A stretch of 63,363 bases of DNA from Sedimentisphaerales bacterium (GTDB lineage Bacteria > Planctomycetota > Phycisphaerae > Sedimentisphaerales > Anaerobacaceae): the NCBI GenBank assembly GCA_016934255.1, contig JAFGTG010000481.1, positions 1-63,363 on the forward strand. Reading direction: 5' to 3'. The notes beneath the pieces were generated by a model, which made no database searches, had not been told where the DNA came from, and was given only the letters and a program-made list of their open reading frames with translations. Of this stretch, positions 25,897 through 36,424 are shown piece after piece; within the stretch, counting starts at the first letter, position 1, and every line of letters begins with the position of its first letter. The position numbers were made by a program, and so were the translations under genes.

Positions 25897-26052
25897 ATGG
25901 ATAGACGAGTAGTGAAAACATCAAAACCGGACCACGAGATGGAGACGATCATAGCGGATGAGGTGGAAGGCCTTCCACATGGGTGGTGGCGCCCCATTCT
26001 TCTTTCCTTCTTGCTTACTATCGCCTTGATTTTGGCGAAAGAGTGGATTTAG
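25897..26052 (+). CDS. Small single-pass membrane protein
   Basis: A 51-residue frame with an acidic N-terminal half (KPDHEMETIIADEVEGLPHG) and one hydrophobic helix close to the C-terminus (WWRPILLSFLLTIALILA) ending KEWI. The arrangement suggests a tail-anchored inner-membrane miniprotein. I do not recognise the family. It is the last gene before the putative integration site. Confidence 0.45.
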   Translation: MDRRVVKTSKPDHEMETIIADEVEGLPHGWWRPILLSFLLTIALILAKEWI

Positions 26053-26260
26053 GTGCTTCAAAACTATCAAAACTAAAAAAGCATAAAGTGGATTCAAGAA
26101 AATAAAGAATCCTTTTTATAGTAGTGGCGAGTCAAATAATCGGTCAGAAAATCGTGTCACCAATATGTCTCTACTCAATGACATTTCTATCAAATCTATC
26201 TTTGCCAATACCCCTGTCAAGCACAATAAACGAGGTTTTTTCTATTTATCGGTCTGGAAA

Positions 26261-26283
26261 TAGTCCTTGTTGGACTGTTACCC
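26261..26283. other. Putative attachment core site (left)
   Basis: TAGTCCTTGTTGGACTGTTACCC contains an inverted pair AGTCC-TTGTT-GGACT, the shape of a tyrosine-recombinase core with a 5-base centre. It overlaps the stop codon of the integrase (26278-26280). A near-identical core lies at 50899-50920 and a degenerate one at 36971-37000. The remaining gap 26053-26260 shows nothing else. Confidence 0.45.
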
Positions 26284-27552
26284 TTCTGCCTGCTTTTTCA
26301 GGGGTCTGTTTTCTAATCCTATCTCTGAAAAGCACTTACAAACACATTTCTTGGGCATCTTCAGAAGATTTAAGGAGGCGCGCAACAAACGGGCCATAGA
26401 TTGGCCCTTGCGTGATGCCTCGGAGGCCGCCCGGGCGCGGTCTAACACATCCTTTCGTACCGCCAGGTAGAACCGTTCAGTGGTCTCAATGCTGGCATGT
26501 CCGGCCAGCTCCTTGACCTCATGGAGACTGAGTCCCTGAACGATCCAGTTACTCAGGCAGGTTCGCCGCAGATCGTGAAAGGTCCCCGTACGAATACTCG
26601 CCAAATACCGGATCTTGTTGAAGTGATGGCAGAACTTCGACAAGGGTAATCGGCCTTTCTCAACATCCCACTGTCCGGTCTGACGATATTCCTGGATGCG
26701 TTTGTACCGAGCCATCGGAACGAAGACGTACGGATTCCCTTCGGGTTGGGACATCTGATGCTCGACTCACAGCCGAACCAGTACAGCAGTCAGCGGAAGT
26801 GTACGCCGTTCGGTGTCTTTGATGTGCCACTCATAGGTGTCTTCACGATTCTTCTTCGGGGAAACATCAACCGTCATACGAGCGAAATCGATATCACGCC
26901 ATGTGGTGTTCAGCAGTTCCCCACGTCGCATGCCGGTGCCCAGACACATACGAATGAGTAATTCCCATTTAATAGGGGAACCTTTCTCTTCATACTGTTT
27001 GGCAAACCCGCACAAACCATGACATTCCTTATGTGTGTACACGAGAATCTTACGTCTTGGCGCTTTCGGCGGCTTGAGCTTGCGAAGCGAATGACGATCG
27101 AGTTGCCCGCGATCTTCCGCTAATTGGAATACTCTTTTCAGTTGCTTGACCTTCTTCGTAATCGTACCTGCCGCGAGGTTCTGCGTCCGACAGTACTGAA
27201 TGAATCGCTCACCGTGCTCATATCGAACGGCTTGCACGTCGATATCTCCCACGCACGCTGTAAAATCTTTCATAGTCTTCGCTCTATCCTCGAGAGTCGT
27301 GGTTTGAATCTGTCCCTTCGTGTGCAAGAGACTATCTTGAAAGAAGTCCGTCAAACGCATGGATATGGGTTCAGCAACATTCATTCGCAGTTCCAGTTCT
27401 TTTTCGTATCGTTGACGTTCTGACCTACGTTTGTTGGCATGCCCAAGTGAGATCTGCCGTCGCTTGCCACCTTGGTCTCTGTAATCAAGCATATACCGAA
27501 AGGATTTCTTATTACGCGAGGGCCTCATTCTAAGCCTAACCAGCTCTTTCAT
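26278..27552 (-). pseudogene. Tyrosine recombinase/integrase, in-frame TGA
   Basis: Site-specific tyrosine recombinase of the phage integrase family, 424 codons. The N-terminal SAM-like core-binding domain spans roughly residues 55-145 and the catalytic domain follows. Catalytic Arg I is in GTGMRRGELL; Arg II with its His is in FHDLRRT; the third His and the nucleophilic Tyr are in LAGHASIETTERFY. All essential residues are present, but TGA at 26767-26769 splits the frame after residue 261, within the catalytic domain (VRL-stop-VEHQMSQP). Upstream and downstream parts are exactly in register, so one base change suffices. The gene faces left, its stop embedded in a putative core site, with an excisionase-like remnant upstream. 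Confidence 0.85.
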
Positions 27553-27624
27553 GTTTTACCTCCTTTCCGATGCTGGTCGAAGGCTTGGGTTGGTCCAAAC
27601 CTATTGTACCAGAATCGACAGCTA

Positions 27625-27888
27625 TTAGCCACAGGTGATATGATTTTCAAGCCATGCTTTTACCGCATCCATAAGATATACCGTCTTTCCGCAAAGATTC
27701 GTGGTAAACCTCGCATGCGTTTAAGGTTCTCGGCGACGTTTTGGTAGTTCTTTGCATTGCCTTATCTCCGGGATTCGAAGAAATCGGATCAGTTCCTCTT
27801 CTGTCATGATGCTGGGACACGGGATGAATCCACCATATGGATTTGGCAGAATTACTGGTGGGCCAGAGCTTTGTTGGATTGTGTTCAT
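27625..27888 (-). pseudogene. Excisionase-like helix-turn-helix gene, two compensating frameshifts
   Basis: The minus strand starts at an ATG with a good AGGAG site and encodes an N-terminal leader then MTEEELIRFLRIPEI. A second frame reads KNYQNVAENLKRMRGLPR, and the first frame resumes as LCGKTVYLMDAVKAWLENHI before a TAA. Together these give a small MerR/Xis-type DNA-binding protein of 87 codons, the kind often encoded beside tyrosine integrases to control excision. Two indels of opposite sign break the middle. No single frame covers it. It sits 73 bases upstream of the integrase start on the same strand. Confidence 0.6.
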
Positions 27889-28107
27889 GGAAGACTCCTT
27901 TGTGTTTTCTATAGGGTATCGACCAGGACAGAGAAGGATATCGGAAGGAGAAATCGAATATTGAGAATCGATAGGTTTGAATTTAGTAAGAGAAAAACTT
28001 TTTGAGTTCGTATAATAGCAGAATGATAAGCGAGTGCTGGAAACTGGAATTGCACTCCCTATATATCCAACGTGACCCGAGGCACATTTATTTCGATGTT
28101 TCTTGAT

Positions 28108-28675
28108 TTAGCAGCTTTTTCCATAAATACGGGCAAAAGCATCTACATCCTGCGTTAACTTAAGATCTATCGTCTTTTCTGAATCAGCGATGAACTCGAC
28201 ATAGTTCAGACGCACCCACTTATCATCTCATATATCAACTACATCTGGGGAGGTATTGCCTCCGAGATCGTTCACCAAACCAGCACCGTTGTCAACACTC
28301 TCCTCGGAGAAGAGGGTATAAATACTCCCATCGCCTTATCTCCGCATTGAACGTTTGACCAACGGGGATCTCCGTGATACTGACAGGCAATGTTGACAAC
28401 CAATTTGAGGCCGAAATCATGAATAAGGATACCCACTCAATGTCCATCGCAGTTGTATCGCTATCCTTAGTAAAGTTCCAGATCGTGCTATCACTGATCC
28501 CAACATGGGGATTGTCGCGATTCATTTGGATCACGTTGTTACCGGAACCGTCCTGAATATCTCCACGAAAGTCAATTTGGAACGTTGTTTGTTCACCCAC
28601 CACCACAAATGAGGTAGGTTGTTGGATCACAAAAAAGTCGACATTGTCCACGATGAAAAGTGGATCGAGGCTTCC
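28108..28675 (-). pseudogene. Decayed 3' extension of the giant secreted protein gene
   Basis: In the same frame as the giant ORF and directly beyond its TAG, the minus strand continues GSLDPLFIVDNVDFFVIQQP, completing the choice-of-anchor-D-like domain begun before the stop. It then enters GISDSTIWNFTKDSD and SNWLSTLPVSITEIPVGQ, homologous to modules inside the giant protein (GISDGTTWNFS; SDIITTLPNSLTEVVKGN). A frameshift near 28325 moves the reading to SIYTLFSEESVDNGAGLVND, matching GGLYTLLTDGSLQALDLIQD upstream, then an in-frame TGA at 28228 and a final stop at 28108. This is a degraded end of the same gene, not a separate one. Confidence 0.7.
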
Positions 28676-31600
28676 CTATTGATACAGAGCGGCCGAATCG
28701 ACATTGCTAAATGTCAGGATATGCGTCATCGAACCTGCCACTACGTTCACAGAACCAAAGTCCGTGTCGTCACTTATACTGGGGATCGTATCACCATCTG
28801 GAATGAGTTGGCCATTACCCAACACCTCTATCACTGGCGTCTCCACCACCTCCAGAGTGAATACCTTGCTGGTCTTGTTCTCTGGAGTATCTGAGTCTGT
28901 AACGAGGATCTGGAACTCGAAGACGCTAAGCTCGGTTGGTACACCACTGATCTGGCCTGTAGTTTCATCCAAGAACAGACCATTTGGAAGAGGTTCGCAA
29001 ACCCTCTCAAACAATGAGGCGACGTTGGCTGGAATTTCACTCACTCCATCACGGCTGGACAGCGTGTAATGGATACCATCCCCGGCAGATATTCCGATGG
29101 TGGGGGTAAGGTCAATGTTGCCTACACCAAAGTCGAAACGGATCGTGCCCTCCCGATATAACGTCACCATAAAATCCACCATATCATCACCGTTACTTTC
29201 GTACGTATAGCCCTCCCATCGAATTGTGATTGCATTCGGATCTGTGGTGTTGACATAAATATCCCCCTCTGTTGTTACCAAGTCATCCCACAGCGCTGCA
29301 ATTCGCACACTGTTGATAAGTTCTGTCTGGGAATTCGAATTATCATCTCTGGAGGAGGTAAAATCAAGGAAACCGTTGGTACTCACCCAAACAGAGCTAT
29401 AGGCCATACTATAAAAGGGAAAGGTCCAGGGCAGAGACAGCTCATAGGAGGCATCATCATTCTGCCACCCCATGGCCGTCCCATCGCCAACGGATCCAGG
29501 TCCCGGATCACTCTCTTGGTAATCCTCTCCGACATTAGAACTTTCGATCGACCACGTATAAGGCATCACGCCACCGATCGCTTCAATCAAGACACTGTAG
29601 TCATGATCCAAACCGGCAACTGGCAGATCGGATTCTGTTGTGATTGTCAATGCCTCTACTACATCTATCACAATGAGTACCAGGGATGCCGTATCATCCG
29701 GTGTGGGATCTATGGCGGAATCGTCAACCTCCACGGTTACGTCCAGTTGCGGATTCGTCTCGTAGTCTATCGAAGCCCCGGCCCGTATGATAAGGCTTTC
29801 TCCTGCGATCTCAAAAAGAGAAGCATCATCATCGCTGAGACCCAAAGTGTTCGTACCTAAAGCATCGTCGGTGATCACAATATCGGCTACCTTGATCGCA
29901 CTGCTGGTATCGATATCCTCGGAAATCGTCGTTACTGTGTTCGCCAGATAAACGGTCGGAGGTTCATTCATATCTGTGATTGTGATTATGAAAACCTTCT
30001 CGAACTCTAACCCACCCATATTGGTTGTACGAACGCGGATACTGTATTGATGCTTGGCTTCGTAATCGAAGACCTCGTTCGTTAGGATCTGGTCTGCGAC
30101 AATCATGAAGGACTCATTGTCACTATCACCGAATCCTGATACGAGGCTATACGTATGGGGGCTTCCGACGGTTTGATCAGCGGTTGTGAGTTCACCCACT
30201 AATGTACCGACAAGTTGGTTTTCCAGAAGGTTTTGGTTACTTAAATCCATATCGGTCGGAGGATGGATCTCCACTGTCCTAAAGTTCCAGGTAGTATCGT
30301 CATTGATACCCAAGAAACCATTGCCGCTAGGATATTGAATCGCTCCGTTGCTTATTTGGACATAGCAATCAGTAAGAGAACTCAATTCGGATGTCGGATC
30401 AATGGTGACCTGACTCCCGAAAACAGTTACTTGCGGGCTGTTGACATTGATGGTTTCCACGATGAAATCATCATTGGCTTGTTTGATAACAATGTTGCCT
30501 GTTCCCTTTTGTACGGTTTCGTCAAAGTTTATTGTCAAATTGGTATCGATGGCCACGTCCATAGCCTCATCCGCCGGGCTGAAGCCGACCACACTGGGGG
30601 CAGTGGTGTCTATGTTCATGAGGTCCAGAGTACTCAGTGCCAGCTTGGTCCAAGGCACATTCCCGATACCAGATAAACCAAAGGGATGAATACTATATTC
30701 CAGAGTGTAGGTAATCAACTGGTCGCCCGTGGCCAGCATTTCTACGGTCGCCAGACGGACCCAGGTCGGGGCCAGACCCATGTGGCCAGCCATGGTAGCG
30801 CCGCTTATGTCCTGGATCAGATCCAGTGCTTGCAACGAACCGTCAGTGAGTAGAGTATAGAGGCCTCCGTGATCGATACGCAAGAACGCCGCTTGATCGT
30901 TCGGTGTTAAACGCAGATTCACCGAGCCACCCTGGATGCCTTCGCTACCGATAAGCTGCTGGAGCCAGATTTCTATTACGTAGGGATTGCCCTTGACAAC
31001 CTCGGTCAACGAATTCGGTAGCGTGGTAATTATGTCAGAGTCGCTGGTTGTAGCCAGGGCGATCAACTCTACGGCGATGTACGGTCCGCTGTCAAGTATG
31101 GTACTAAAATTCCAGGTAGTACCATCGGAGATACCTATATAGGGGACCCCATATTGATTCTCAAGAGCACCATGCTCGATCTGAATGCAATAATCCGTAC
31201 CTTCCGCCAGGGTCACTGTGGGATGAATCGTCACGATATCGTTCAGTATCAAGACTTGATCGCTGTTTATATCAATGCGCTCTATGATAGCTCCATCGTT
31301 GGATCGTTTAAGGGTGATGTAGCCCATTCCTGGTTGCACGGTTTCGCTGAAGTCCATGACCAGCTCTGTATCCAAGGGGACTTCAATCATGTCATCTGTA
31401 GGGCTAAGGCTCTCGATCGTGGGACGCACGAGGGTGTCTCCTATGGTCCAAATTGAGAAACTTGTCTGGGGATGGGCTGTTGTGATGGTATTGGCGATTG
31501 GATCCGCCAGCACAGCCACATCCAGATAGGCAGCGCTATCTGATGACTTTCGCAGGATCAGGCTGGCCTCATCCAGATAGCCGTCTGCCAGAGATTGGTC

Positions 31601-34600
31601 CGTGTACGTAAAGGTCAGATGGGCGCTAAAGGTGGAGGGTTCCAGACCTTGAATGACCCAGTGTTTCTGTAGGATGGGTAAAGCGGTATTCGGCGCCGCT
31701 GTATCCAGCCGATAGACGGTCAACTCGCCCGCTGTCTCGTTGGATAAGAACTCGATAGAGACGTCCATACTCCCAAAACTCTGTACGCTTGCCCCAGCGG
31801 GAACCCAAACCGGCCCGAACATATCCGAGTACACGATGATGAGGTGAGGTGCAATATCCGTACCATTGAAGCCCGTCGCGGAATAGCCGCTGTAGTCCTC
31901 GGCAGCAATATAGTAGTCGATGCCATCAAAATCGACGCTTGACTCCGGAATATTGGCGCTCCAGACCTTTCCAGAGGCGTTAGTCATGACCGCGGAATTG
32001 TACGTGCTCTCCGAGCTGTGCTTGTAGAACAGGGTCGCACTAGATACACCAATACCGACGTCGGTAATGGTGGCCTGCACCGTGATACCCGGTGTGCTCT
32101 TGATGTCATGATCGACGATCGGTGTATGCAAAATAGTCGGCGGTGTCCAGTCCTGGGCCGCAGCCGAGGCTTCATCCGAATAGTCTGACTCGCTAAAGTC
32201 GGTGCGTACCGCAGTCACGACGTAGTACTGTGGGATGCCCTCCGGCGCTGTGTAGTCACTGTATTGGGACTCCAGGACGACTGCTGAGTTGAGCTTGATA
32301 TAGGGCCCTCCAGAGCCATCGCTACGATAGATGTTGTAACCGGCCAGGTCCGGCTCATCCACCGGATTGAAATACAGGTCCACCCGGCCAACCTCCCCCG
32401 AGGCCTGCACATTGACCCCCGAAAGGCCCGCGGTTCCGATCCGGAAGCTAAACCGCGTATCCTTCGGGATTTCAAACAAAGTCTCCGGATCACGGGCATC
32501 CGCCACTCGTAACGTGTGCAAACCATCCCCCGTAAACAGGGTGATATTGTAGATCCCTTCCCAGGTCCTATCATCGATCCAATCGCCTCCGACCATGTGC
32601 TGGGTATAAGGCTCTTGCAAACCAAAACTGACCGTCGGCGCTCGCGTGGTGTCCATGGCCTTGCTGAACGTCAGGGTAAACGTCAACGCACCCGCTCCCA
32701 CTGGAGAAACGACATCCAATTCGACGTCCAGGAGAATGGGCGGACTATTCGGCGAAGGGGCACTCAAGAAGGGTTCAAAGTCTACCCTATAGCTTATAAA
32801 GTTGTCGTAATAATCAGAGATGTTCTCGGCAATAATCTCAGGATCCGTTGTCCCCCAGTAATTATTAGTAAAGTCCACATTGTAAGTGTCTACGGTGCCA
32901 TGGTATTGGACCAGTGCCTTCACATTATATAACTGATTTCCCATGAATGTGTTGTTTTTTATGTTATATGTTGAGCGATCCTCAGGTATCTGTTCAATGT
33001 TAAAACCGCTCTCACTTCCGGTGTACGCCACGAGGTTATCTTCAAAAATGAATTGGGGCCGATAATTTGGCCAAAGGACGAAGTCGTGAATCCCTGTGTA
33101 TTCGTTTTCGATAATGAGGCAGTTTCTTATGTGGGACACCTGTCCCAGATTGCGGATATTAATCGCATGCCAGTTGTATTGTAGGATACAGTAATCGACT
33201 TCAAGGCGTCCTTCCGGATCGTCCACTGCACGCAAGCCCGAGCCGCCCATGCCGGTATATTCAATCGTGCAGTAACGTAATTTAATAAAACCACTATCAT
33301 CAAGCTCTACGCCATGCCACCAGCCCGGAAATGGATTCTGGCCGTTGGCCGTGAAGGTGATCATCTGACCGGGCAGGCCTTGGGCATCCAAGGTGCCACG
33401 GACCATCATACCCACCAATTTATCCGGCCCGTCAAATTGAATAGTGGTACCCGGCTCGATGGTCAAGGTCACGCCTTCCTCAACGAGCAGGTTGCCGGTT
33501 ACGATGTAGAGGTTCTCCGAGGTCCAGGTCGTGTCCGACTCAATCACCCCGCTGACCTCCGTACCCCGCTGAACCGTCAGAACGACCGATTCATCGATCC
33601 CGGTACCGCCGTTGCCAGCATGGGCCTGGAAGTTGAAGACGATATCCCGCAGATTCCCGGCGTCGGGGGAGATCTGGACGGTGATGGGATCGCCGGTGTT
33701 GTCATCACTGGCCTGAGGGCCGATGGTGCCATAATCGGCGTTGCCGTCGATCACCGTGGCCATCGCATCCGTGGTCGAGAGCGTGGCCGTGACATCGGTG
33801 GCGTTGCCGTAAATGTTCCGAATGGTCAAATAGATATCGACGATTTCGCCAGCATCAGCCAAGCCGTCGCCGTCACCGCGGCTGTCATCGATGACATAGG
33901 ACTCCAGACTTAGATTTGGCTCGGGGGTTGAGGTTAAGGCCAACTCTGAACTAATGCGGTCGCCTACGGCAAGGACCAGTGACTGAATCCTCTTTTGAAC
34001 CTGGGTTTCCCCTGCATTGAGAAGCTGAGCCTGATAGAGATCGGAATTCCAGAATCCGCCGCTATACTCGGAGACCACGAGTCCCGCGATACCGGCGACG
34101 ATCGGTGTGGCCATGGACGTGCCAGTCCAACTGGCATAGGTGTCATCCAGGAGGGTTGAGCGGATATTAACACCCGGGGCGTAGATGTCAGCATTCTTCG
34201 TGTTAGTGAAGGAGGCAATCACTTCCTCATAGGAACCACTGTCTCGATTCCATTGGATATCCGTGGCCCCCACGCCAATGACATAGGGATACTGAGCCGG
34301 ATACCGTAGTCCCTCTCTTTCGCCGCCGTTACCGGCGGCGGCGACCAATACACAGCGGGAATAGGCCAATTCCAAGGCATCACGGATCAAGGACGATTCC
34401 GGACCTCCAAAGGACATACTGATTACGTCGGCACCATTCTGATAAGCGTATTCAATGGCCTGGGCAATGTCCGCATTAGAAGCCGTACCCGTCGCTTGAA
34501 AGGCCTTGAGGGCCATGATCTGGGCGTTGGGACACATGCCGGCAATGCCGATACCGTTATTGGTTTCAGCCGCGGCTATGCCGGCACAGTGGGTACCGTG

Positions 34601-36361
34601 ACCGTGGTCGTCTTGGGGATTGTTGTTGCCGTCGATCCAGTTCCAGCCGAAGAAGTCATCGATATACCCGTTTTCGTCATCATCATCGACCAGGTCGTTG
34701 CTATAACCCGGCTCGCCTGGTTGACGTCCCTCGGAGTCCTCGTCGATCAGACCGTCCCCGTCGTCGTCAAATCCGGCAAAGCCCGGAGCGCCGTCATTAT
34801 TGGCATCGCCGACCTGCTCATCGACATTATGCCAGATGTGATCGTCCAGGTCCGGATGATCCAGGTCCACACCGGTATCGATGATGGCAATGATGGGATG
34901 GGTGGTGCCCGGATCGATATCCCAGGCTTCCGGGGCATCCACATCCGCGTCGGCCAGATCGTACTGCCCGGTGTTGTGTAAATACCACTGCTGGTTAAAT
35001 TGGGGATCGTTGGGGATCATATCCAGGCGATAGACATAAACGGGTTCGGCGTATTCCACTTCCGGAGCATTAGAAAAGGCGGTGATGGCTGCTCTTAGGT
35101 CCGTGTTCATGGGTAATTGTACTTGAAAGACTTTACCCAGATCTTCGAACTTGTCGTATTCAATAACTATATCAGTCGGACTAGTGGTTAGGGTCTTATA
35201 GCTATCGTTAAACTCAGCAAATGAACTTTGTGTATTCGCGACGGACCAGGAATCAAAGAGGCTCTGCAGGGATGGGCTTTCGTCGGCCTGCAACGATCGC
35301 GTAGAGGCAGAGGAAGCAGGCACCTGATTTAGCAAAAGGCTAGGATCGTCACGGAGCTTGACGATCATTTGGTCGGCAAAGTACTCATTCCCTTGCTCAT
35401 CCTGCAGTATCATGACGGTATCATTAAGTGTATTCTCAGTGGAATCTGTTTGCCTGGTGTTGATGGCTAAGAGTGGAAAATCTCGCCAGTGATTGACATT
35501 AAGATGACAGAATGCCAGGAAAGGTAATTCTGTATTGACCTCTATGTTTAAAGGGCCAGTATGATATTCGAGAATCCAATCCCCTCCTTTTTGCTGGGGA
35601 CCGGTATTGTCAGTAGAGGCCGCCACGTCTGCTCCGGTGATCTGAGCAATCTGATCAATCAGAGTGGATCCATTATCTCCTTGCGCTATGGAACATCCAT
35701 AGAAAAGGATATCACCCCATGGAGTCAGTGATTCTCCCCACGCGCTGAGATCAGCGGTGTGGGCCTGCAAGGTAGTAAGGTCCAGAACGGTCGTGCCCAG
35801 ACTAACCTGCCCGGGCATGCCATGGGAAATAATATGGATGGCAGAGAGATCCTCGTAGGAGGAAAGGATATCGGAGATGTATTGAATACCGTTGCTGTTG
35901 GAAGGTAAGACCTTCACCCCAACGCCCGGGTGAAATGCGTTTTCGGTCTGAAATTCGCGATCAAGGGTCGAATCAACAAATACGATATGATTCTGGTAGG
36001 TTGCTTGAGTCGGAGCCGGAGGCCCCCTTATATCGATAGATGAAAAAGATTCAATACCTGAATAAACATCCGTTCTATCGATCGAGATACTACCGTCCTT
36101 GACAGGTATGATAGAAGTATTCGTTGATGGCTCATTAACCGTTATGCGAACCATTTCTGTTAAAGCAGTTTCATTGTCGATACTTACATATGGAACATCT
36201 GAGACTATAGATAGATTATGTCTTTTCTGAGTAGAATCCTTCTCATGGAGATTGACATCTCCGGAGGTTTCTTTGGATTCGTCTATTGAATCGACATCCT
36301 CTACTTTCCCATCCTCGACGACGGCGTCACCATCAACTGACAAAGTCAGAATCGGTTGCAA
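28676..36361 (-). CDS. Giant multidomain exported protein: DUF4347, subtilase (S8), beta-helix, Ig-like and cadherin-like modules
   Basis: A 2561-codon frame. Residues 124-285 form a DUF4347 domain (NHIVFVDSTLD, HIISHGMPGQ, DILFYGCSIAQGD). About 400-450 resembles a subtilase propeptide. A subtilase domain follows with Asp495 (IIDTGVDLDHPD), His588 (DHGHGTHCAG), Asn678 (AAAGNGGE) and Ser749 (TGTSMATP), so the protease looks active. Beyond it are a right-handed beta-helix segment (VEEGVTLTIEPGTTIQFDGP), fibronectin/Ig-like repeats, two Big_5-like modules (SPTDDMIEVPLDTELVMDFS; SPADEAMDVAIDTNLTINFD), cadherin-like and He-PIG-like modules and the start of a choice-of-anchor-D domain. The predicted start is a TTG, but the frame runs back through a TAA at 36425 into the LEPR-XLL region, and forward past a TAG at 28676. 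It is probably a surface adhesin-protease interrupted at both ends. Confidence 0.85.
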   Translation of the reverse strand: MQPILTLSVDGDAVVEDGKVEDVDSIDESKETSGDVNLHEKDSTQKRHNLSIVSDVPYVSIDNETALTEMVRITVNEPSTNTSIIPVKDGSISIDRTDVYSGIESFSSIDIRGPPAPTQATYQNHIVFVDSTLDREFQTENAFHPGVGVKVLPSNSNGIQYISDILSSYEDLSAIHIISHGMPGQVSLGTTVLDLTTLQAHTADLSAWGESLTPWGDILFYGCSIAQGDNGSTLIDQIAQITGADVAASTDNTGPQQKGGDWILEYHTGPLNIEVNTELPFLAFCHLNVNHWRDFPLLAINTRQTDSTENTLNDTVMILQDEQGNEYFADQMIVKLRDDPSLLLNQVPASSASTRSLQADESPSLQSLFDSWSVANTQSSFAEFNDSYKTLTTSPTDIVIEYDKFEDLGKVFQVQLPMNTDLRAAITAFSNAPEVEYAEPVYVYRLDMIPNDPQFNQQWYLHNTGQYDLADADVDAPEAWDIDPGTTHPIIAIIDTGVDLDHPDLDDHIWHNVDEQVGDANNDGAPGFAGFDDDGDGLIDEDSEGRQPGEPGYSNDLVDDDDENGYIDDFFGWNWIDGNNNPQDDHGHGTHCAGIAAAETNNGIGIAGMCPNAQIMALKAFQATGTASNADIAQAIEYAYQNGADVISMSFGGPESSLIRDALELAYSRCVLVAAAGNGGEREGLRYPAQYPYVIGVGATDIQWNRDSGSYEEVIASFTNTKNADIYAPGVNIRSTLLDDTYASWTGTSMATPIVAGIAGLVVSEYSGGFWNSDLYQAQLLNAGETQVQKRIQSLVLAVGDRISSELALTSTPEPNLSLESYVIDDSRGDGDGLADAGEIVDIYLTIRNIYGNATDVTATLSTTDAMATVIDGNADYGTIGPQASDDNTGDPITVQISPDAGNLRDIVFNFQAHAGNGGTGIDESVVLTVQRGTEVSGVIESDTTWTSENLYIVTGNLLVEEGVTLTIEPGTTIQFDGPDKLVGMMVRGTLDAQGLPGQMITFTANGQNPFPGWWHGVELDDSGFIKLRYCTIEYTGMGGSGLRAVDDPEGRLEVDYCILQYNWHAINIRNLGQVSHIRNCLIIENEYTGIHDFVLWPNYRPQFIFEDNLVAYTGSESGFNIEQIPEDRSTYNIKNNTFMGNQLYNVKALVQYHGTVDTYNVDFTNNYWGTTDPEIIAENISDYYDNFISYRVDFEPFLSAPSPNSPPILLDVELDVVSPVGAGALTFTLTFSKAMDTTRAPTVSFGLQEPYTQHMVGGDWIDDRTWEGIYNITLFTGDGLHTLRVADARDPETLFEIPKDTRFSFRIGTAGLSGVNVQASGEVGRVDLYFNPVDEPDLAGYNIYRSDGSGGPYIKLNSAVVLESQYSDYTAPEGIPQYYVVTAVRTDFSESDYSDEASAAAQDWTPPTILHTPIVDHDIKSTPGITVQATITDVGIGVSSATLFYKHSSESTYNSAVMTNASGKVWSANIPESSVDFDGIDYYIAAEDYSGYSATGFNGTDIAPHLIIVYSDMFGPVWVPAGASVQSFGSMDVSIEFLSNETAGELTVYRLDTAAPNTALPILQKHWVIQGLEPSTFSAHLTFTYTDQSLADGYLDEASLILRKSSDSAAYLDVAVLADPIANTITTAHPQTSFSIWTIGDTLVRPTIESLSPTDDMIEVPLDTELVMDFSETVQPGMGYITLKRSNDGAIIERIDINSDQVLILNDIVTIHPTVTLAEGTDYCIQIEHGALENQYGVPYIGISDGTTWNFSTILDSGPYIAVELIALATTSDSDIITTLPNSLTEVVKGNPYVIEIWLQQLIGSEGIQGGSVNLRLTPNDQAAFLRIDHGGLYTLLTDGSLQALDLIQDISGATMAGHMGLAPTWVRLATVEMLATGDQLITYTLEYSIHPFGLSGIGNVPWTKLALSTLDLMNIDTTAPSVVGFSPADEAMDVAIDTNLTINFDETVQKGTGNIVIKQANDDFIVETINVNSPQVTVFGSQVTIDPTSELSSLTDCYVQISNGAIQYPSGNGFLGINDDTTWNFRTVEIHPPTDMDLSNQNLLENQLVGTLVGELTTADQTVGSPHTYSLVSGFGDSDNESFMIVADQILTNEVFDYEAKHQYSIRVRTTNMGGLEFEKVFIITITDMNEPPTVYLANTVTTISEDIDTSSAIKVADIVITDDALGTNTLGLSDDDASLFEIAGESLIIRAGASIDYETNPQLDVTVEVDDSAIDPTPDDTASLVLIVIDVVEALTITTESDLPVAGLDHDYSVLIEAIGGVMPYTWSIESSNVGEDYQESDPGPGSVGDGTAMGWQNDDASYELSLPWTFPFYSMAYSSVWVSTNGFLDFTSSRDDNSNSQTELINSVRIAALWDDLVTTEGDIYVNTTDPNAITIRWEGYTYESNGDDMVDFMVTLYREGTIRFDFGVGNIDLTPTIGISAGDGIHYTLSSRDGVSEIPANVASLFERVCEPLPNGLFLDETTGQISGVPTELSVFEFQILVTDSDTPENKTSKVFTLEVVETPVIEVLGNGQLIPDGDTIPSISDDTDFGSVNVVAGSMTHILTFSNVDSAALYQ

Positions 36362-36424
36362 AAGATCTGTCGCATCTGGGCAGGATGGGCCGATTTGCCG
36401 GTTAATTTTGAGTTTTGTGTCTGG

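Noticed and set aside
28084-28675. Separate gene downstream of the giant ORF
   Set aside because: It is in frame with and homologous to the giant protein's own modules, so it is a decayed continuation.
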